Below are positions 7,001-7,629 of a stretch of 7,629 nt of DNA, one piece after another (the stretch's first letter is position 1; each line of letters begins with the position of its first letter). Source of the stretch: Promethearchaeota archaeon. GTDB lineage: Archaea > Asgardarchaeota > Lokiarchaeia > Sigynarchaeales > SOKP01. A program made the translations under genes and the position numbers. The notes under the pieces are model-generated. The model made no database searches and was not told where the DNA came from. It saw nothing but the letters and a program-made list of their open reading frames with translations. The stretch is from contig WJIN01000021.1 of the NCBI GenBank assembly GCA_014730295.1, positions 1 through 7,629 on the forward strand, given 5' to 3'.

Positions 7001-7629
7001 AAGCGGACGAATACAAAATCCCCATCACCCGCTCCTTCCTCGATGGGATTTCCAGATCTGTCCATGGAATAGACATCATATTCTCCTTCCACTTCACTAT
7101 ACAGAGCTATCTCGTTGATCCGTCCCGTCTCGATATAACCGTTGAGGACGGTTTCTGTAAAAATACTCGTTGGAATGACGATTGCATTCGGTCCTTCGAT
7201 AAAGGGTGTCCCATCGCAAGATACCTCATCATTGACATGTAATTGGATCACGTTCATCCGCTCTTTTTCTTGATAATGCCCGACAAAGGAGGTCTCATTC
7301 GGGTCGTAGATCGCGATGATATTCACACGATCAACCACTAATGTTTTAACTTTAACCCTTGTCCATGCATCAGTATCATAAACTTCCAACATTTCGTAAT
7401 TTCCCACGCTTCCAATCGTGTACGAGTCAGACATATCCAAGATTAAAGTCTGAGATTCCCATGATCCAGCATATACTTCGAACTCAAACGAAATGATGGT
7501 AATGTCAGTATTATCATCAATATTAAAGTAAAACGACTCATCAAAATATACCAAATATCCCACCGCAGGATCCCAAGATCCCGATTGTCTGCTTGATTTG
7601 ATCCCAATCTCCTCACTTCCCTCATAGGA
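4018..7629 (-). CDS. Giant multi-pass membrane protein with large glycosylated extracellular domains (5' end outside window)
   Basis: The frame is open through the right edge, so the start and any signal peptide are missing. A GTG at 7561-7563 is internal; the 22 codons before it are also coding. Numbering from that GTG, residues 1-260 are beta-rich and soluble. About 268-370 form a hydrophobic block of two to four helices, including a very long stretch from 317. Residues 376-880 are a second large beta-rich region; NFTTTYSDTDPPQYVNITL at 450 and similar segments look like Ig-like surface modules. About 886-1127 hold six or seven membrane helices, followed by a 50-residue acidic Pro/Tyr-rich tail with a repeated YYDP motif. 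N-X-S/T sequons are dense (14 between 428 and 844, 5 between 89 and 226) and absent from both membrane blocks, which fits extracellular exposure. A Cys-His-Leu-Cys at 654-657 could form a disulfide. There is no enzyme motif or family I recognise; receptor, adhesin or transport roles are all possible. Confidence 0.85.
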   Translation of the reverse strand, partial: SYEGSEEIGIKSSRQSGSWDPAVGYLVYFDESFYFNIDDNTDITIISFEFEVYAGSWESQTLILDMSDSYTIGSVGNYEMLEVYDTDAWTRVKVKTLVVDRVNIIAIYDPNETSFVGHYQEKERMNVIQLHVNDEVSCDGTPFIEGPNAIVIPTSIFTETVLNGYIETGRINEIALYSEVEGEYDVYSMDRSGNPIEEGAGDGDFVFVRFNLNATEAMEILNMLLTCVVNDTTNETALSYEHYSTKLNGTKASMMNLPISAMAAIGWDCRYESSEAGPDPNPSGGWNPNTIWFILGIFFLAVITFGVAIIIIAVAVLITENAEEIGRAIQEALMAAATALAHLVWLVIRAALLVFAYLMLAIELLISTTMYLGMGVTLSLLGGLMGISCAWGINWAVPYGVDTKIGFIDITMGNGQHQILETWIRWTYWEYFDIYFPLTNLVTDIDTGLNQSQNISPNLKCNYEQVEEYQFNFTTTYSDTDPPQYVNITLRSPSGTNYTYPMSKSKGEEEEEYYLGVTYEFLADYDDNQNYPELYSERDGLWLYAFETKDNASIGENYTTQFPYDSHRYEYMPGPFFGDEFPYLSYNPNIELTGWEFNPISFNVTGINRYENKILESVKLMVLFPDETTQSFEMEEISSINFTDLIYENMSFYGSTIKDWGIDVELDNYYDFSESCHLCYYFNATYTDGNYSLLWDYQIDAENKTRKEFFDLYLRVANDDGASPQIVKYRVEDLGGKCSWNWDEGYKTKRYTDVIGPIHDESVLRFWVWVRDPDGTHEEHYVASGDTFEFTPQLHLSRVPSFPEEEVNIDLDMHFFRHDGSLDADAYFIDIAMDEVSDGLVYATTDWDRDNSDNWQQIPWGPGAWNFSFSVEDDDANTDTQDGQQKIWQMGNQGSLEAVFTGGPSNNPNNPFMSTFGPIFTMIEVGSMFVSALLANWYPQAAAITAVATVAIWGAQRVLGLVQFITDNDPGALFGLTMHVITQTIFYFTSLAIYKSFSALSKIGRNALSSITDWLKMVPFLILAGSLYCDPLSVLDSNFWNQLGIISALTLSPIWALFSFIFGSLPERNEEVVPDLDMPGEAGIQMFMQFITLTFTSLGLGFTMRLTSLLSGGDSGNGFANFGDGVPKIMWISTLFSLIISCISYTSFIQMTGFNHVVNDMTTRLFAGDSPDPSADPPMEFGFCYYDPETDTYYYDPNDTILP

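Noticed and set aside
6904..7242. Plus-strand 112-codon ORF near the right edge
   Set aside because: It is a shadow of the giant gene in its GC-richer part, where stop codons are rarer by chance. The translation shows no domain.
7561..7563. GTG as the start of the giant protein
   Set aside because: The frame continues without a stop through the 22 codons to the window edge, and no signal peptide follows the GTG, so the real start is outside.

Overview
The window looks archaeal, and most likely comes from an Asgard (Lokiarchaeia-like) genome. This lineage call is an inference and not proven. It rests on AT-rich DNA with TATA-like boxes about 27-34 nt before start codons, no Shine-Dalgarno sequences, GTG as well as ATG starts, dense N-glycosylation sequons on a giant surface protein, and eukaryote-style LRR and TPR solenoid proteins of a kind common in Lokiarchaea.

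Layout, left to right: (1) positions 2-178, plus strand, the last 58 codons of a gene that enters from the left edge; (2) 233-1210, minus strand, a leucine-rich-repeat protein that converges on it; (3) 1345-2280, minus strand, a protein made almost entirely of TPRs; (4) 2318-3865, minus strand, a secreted and C-terminally anchored protein of the zinc-dependent phospholipase C / P1-nuclease fold; (5) 4018-7629, minus strand, a very large multi-pass membrane protein whose start lies beyond the right edge. The frame stays open through 7629, so a GTG at 7561-7563 should not be taken as its true start. The intergenic gaps are 54, 134, 37 and 152 bp. None exceeds 300 bp, and I see no RNA gene, CRISPR array, transposase or tRNA.

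The four minus-strand genes run in the same direction. The two upstream ones encode envelope proteins (the giant membrane protein and the tethered phospholipase-like enzyme), and the two downstream ones encode cytoplasmic protein-protein interaction scaffolds (TPR, LRR). Each of the three complete genes has its own candidate TATA box, so I favour separate transcription units over one strict operon. A joint role at the membrane is only a hypothesis from gene order. The most notable items are the giant glycoprotein-like membrane protein of no family I recognise, with uneven base composition, and the phospholipase-like enzyme. The latter places a Trp exactly at its predicted mature N-terminus, as in classical zinc PLCs, but appears to have Asn at two positions where classical enzymes use zinc-binding His.
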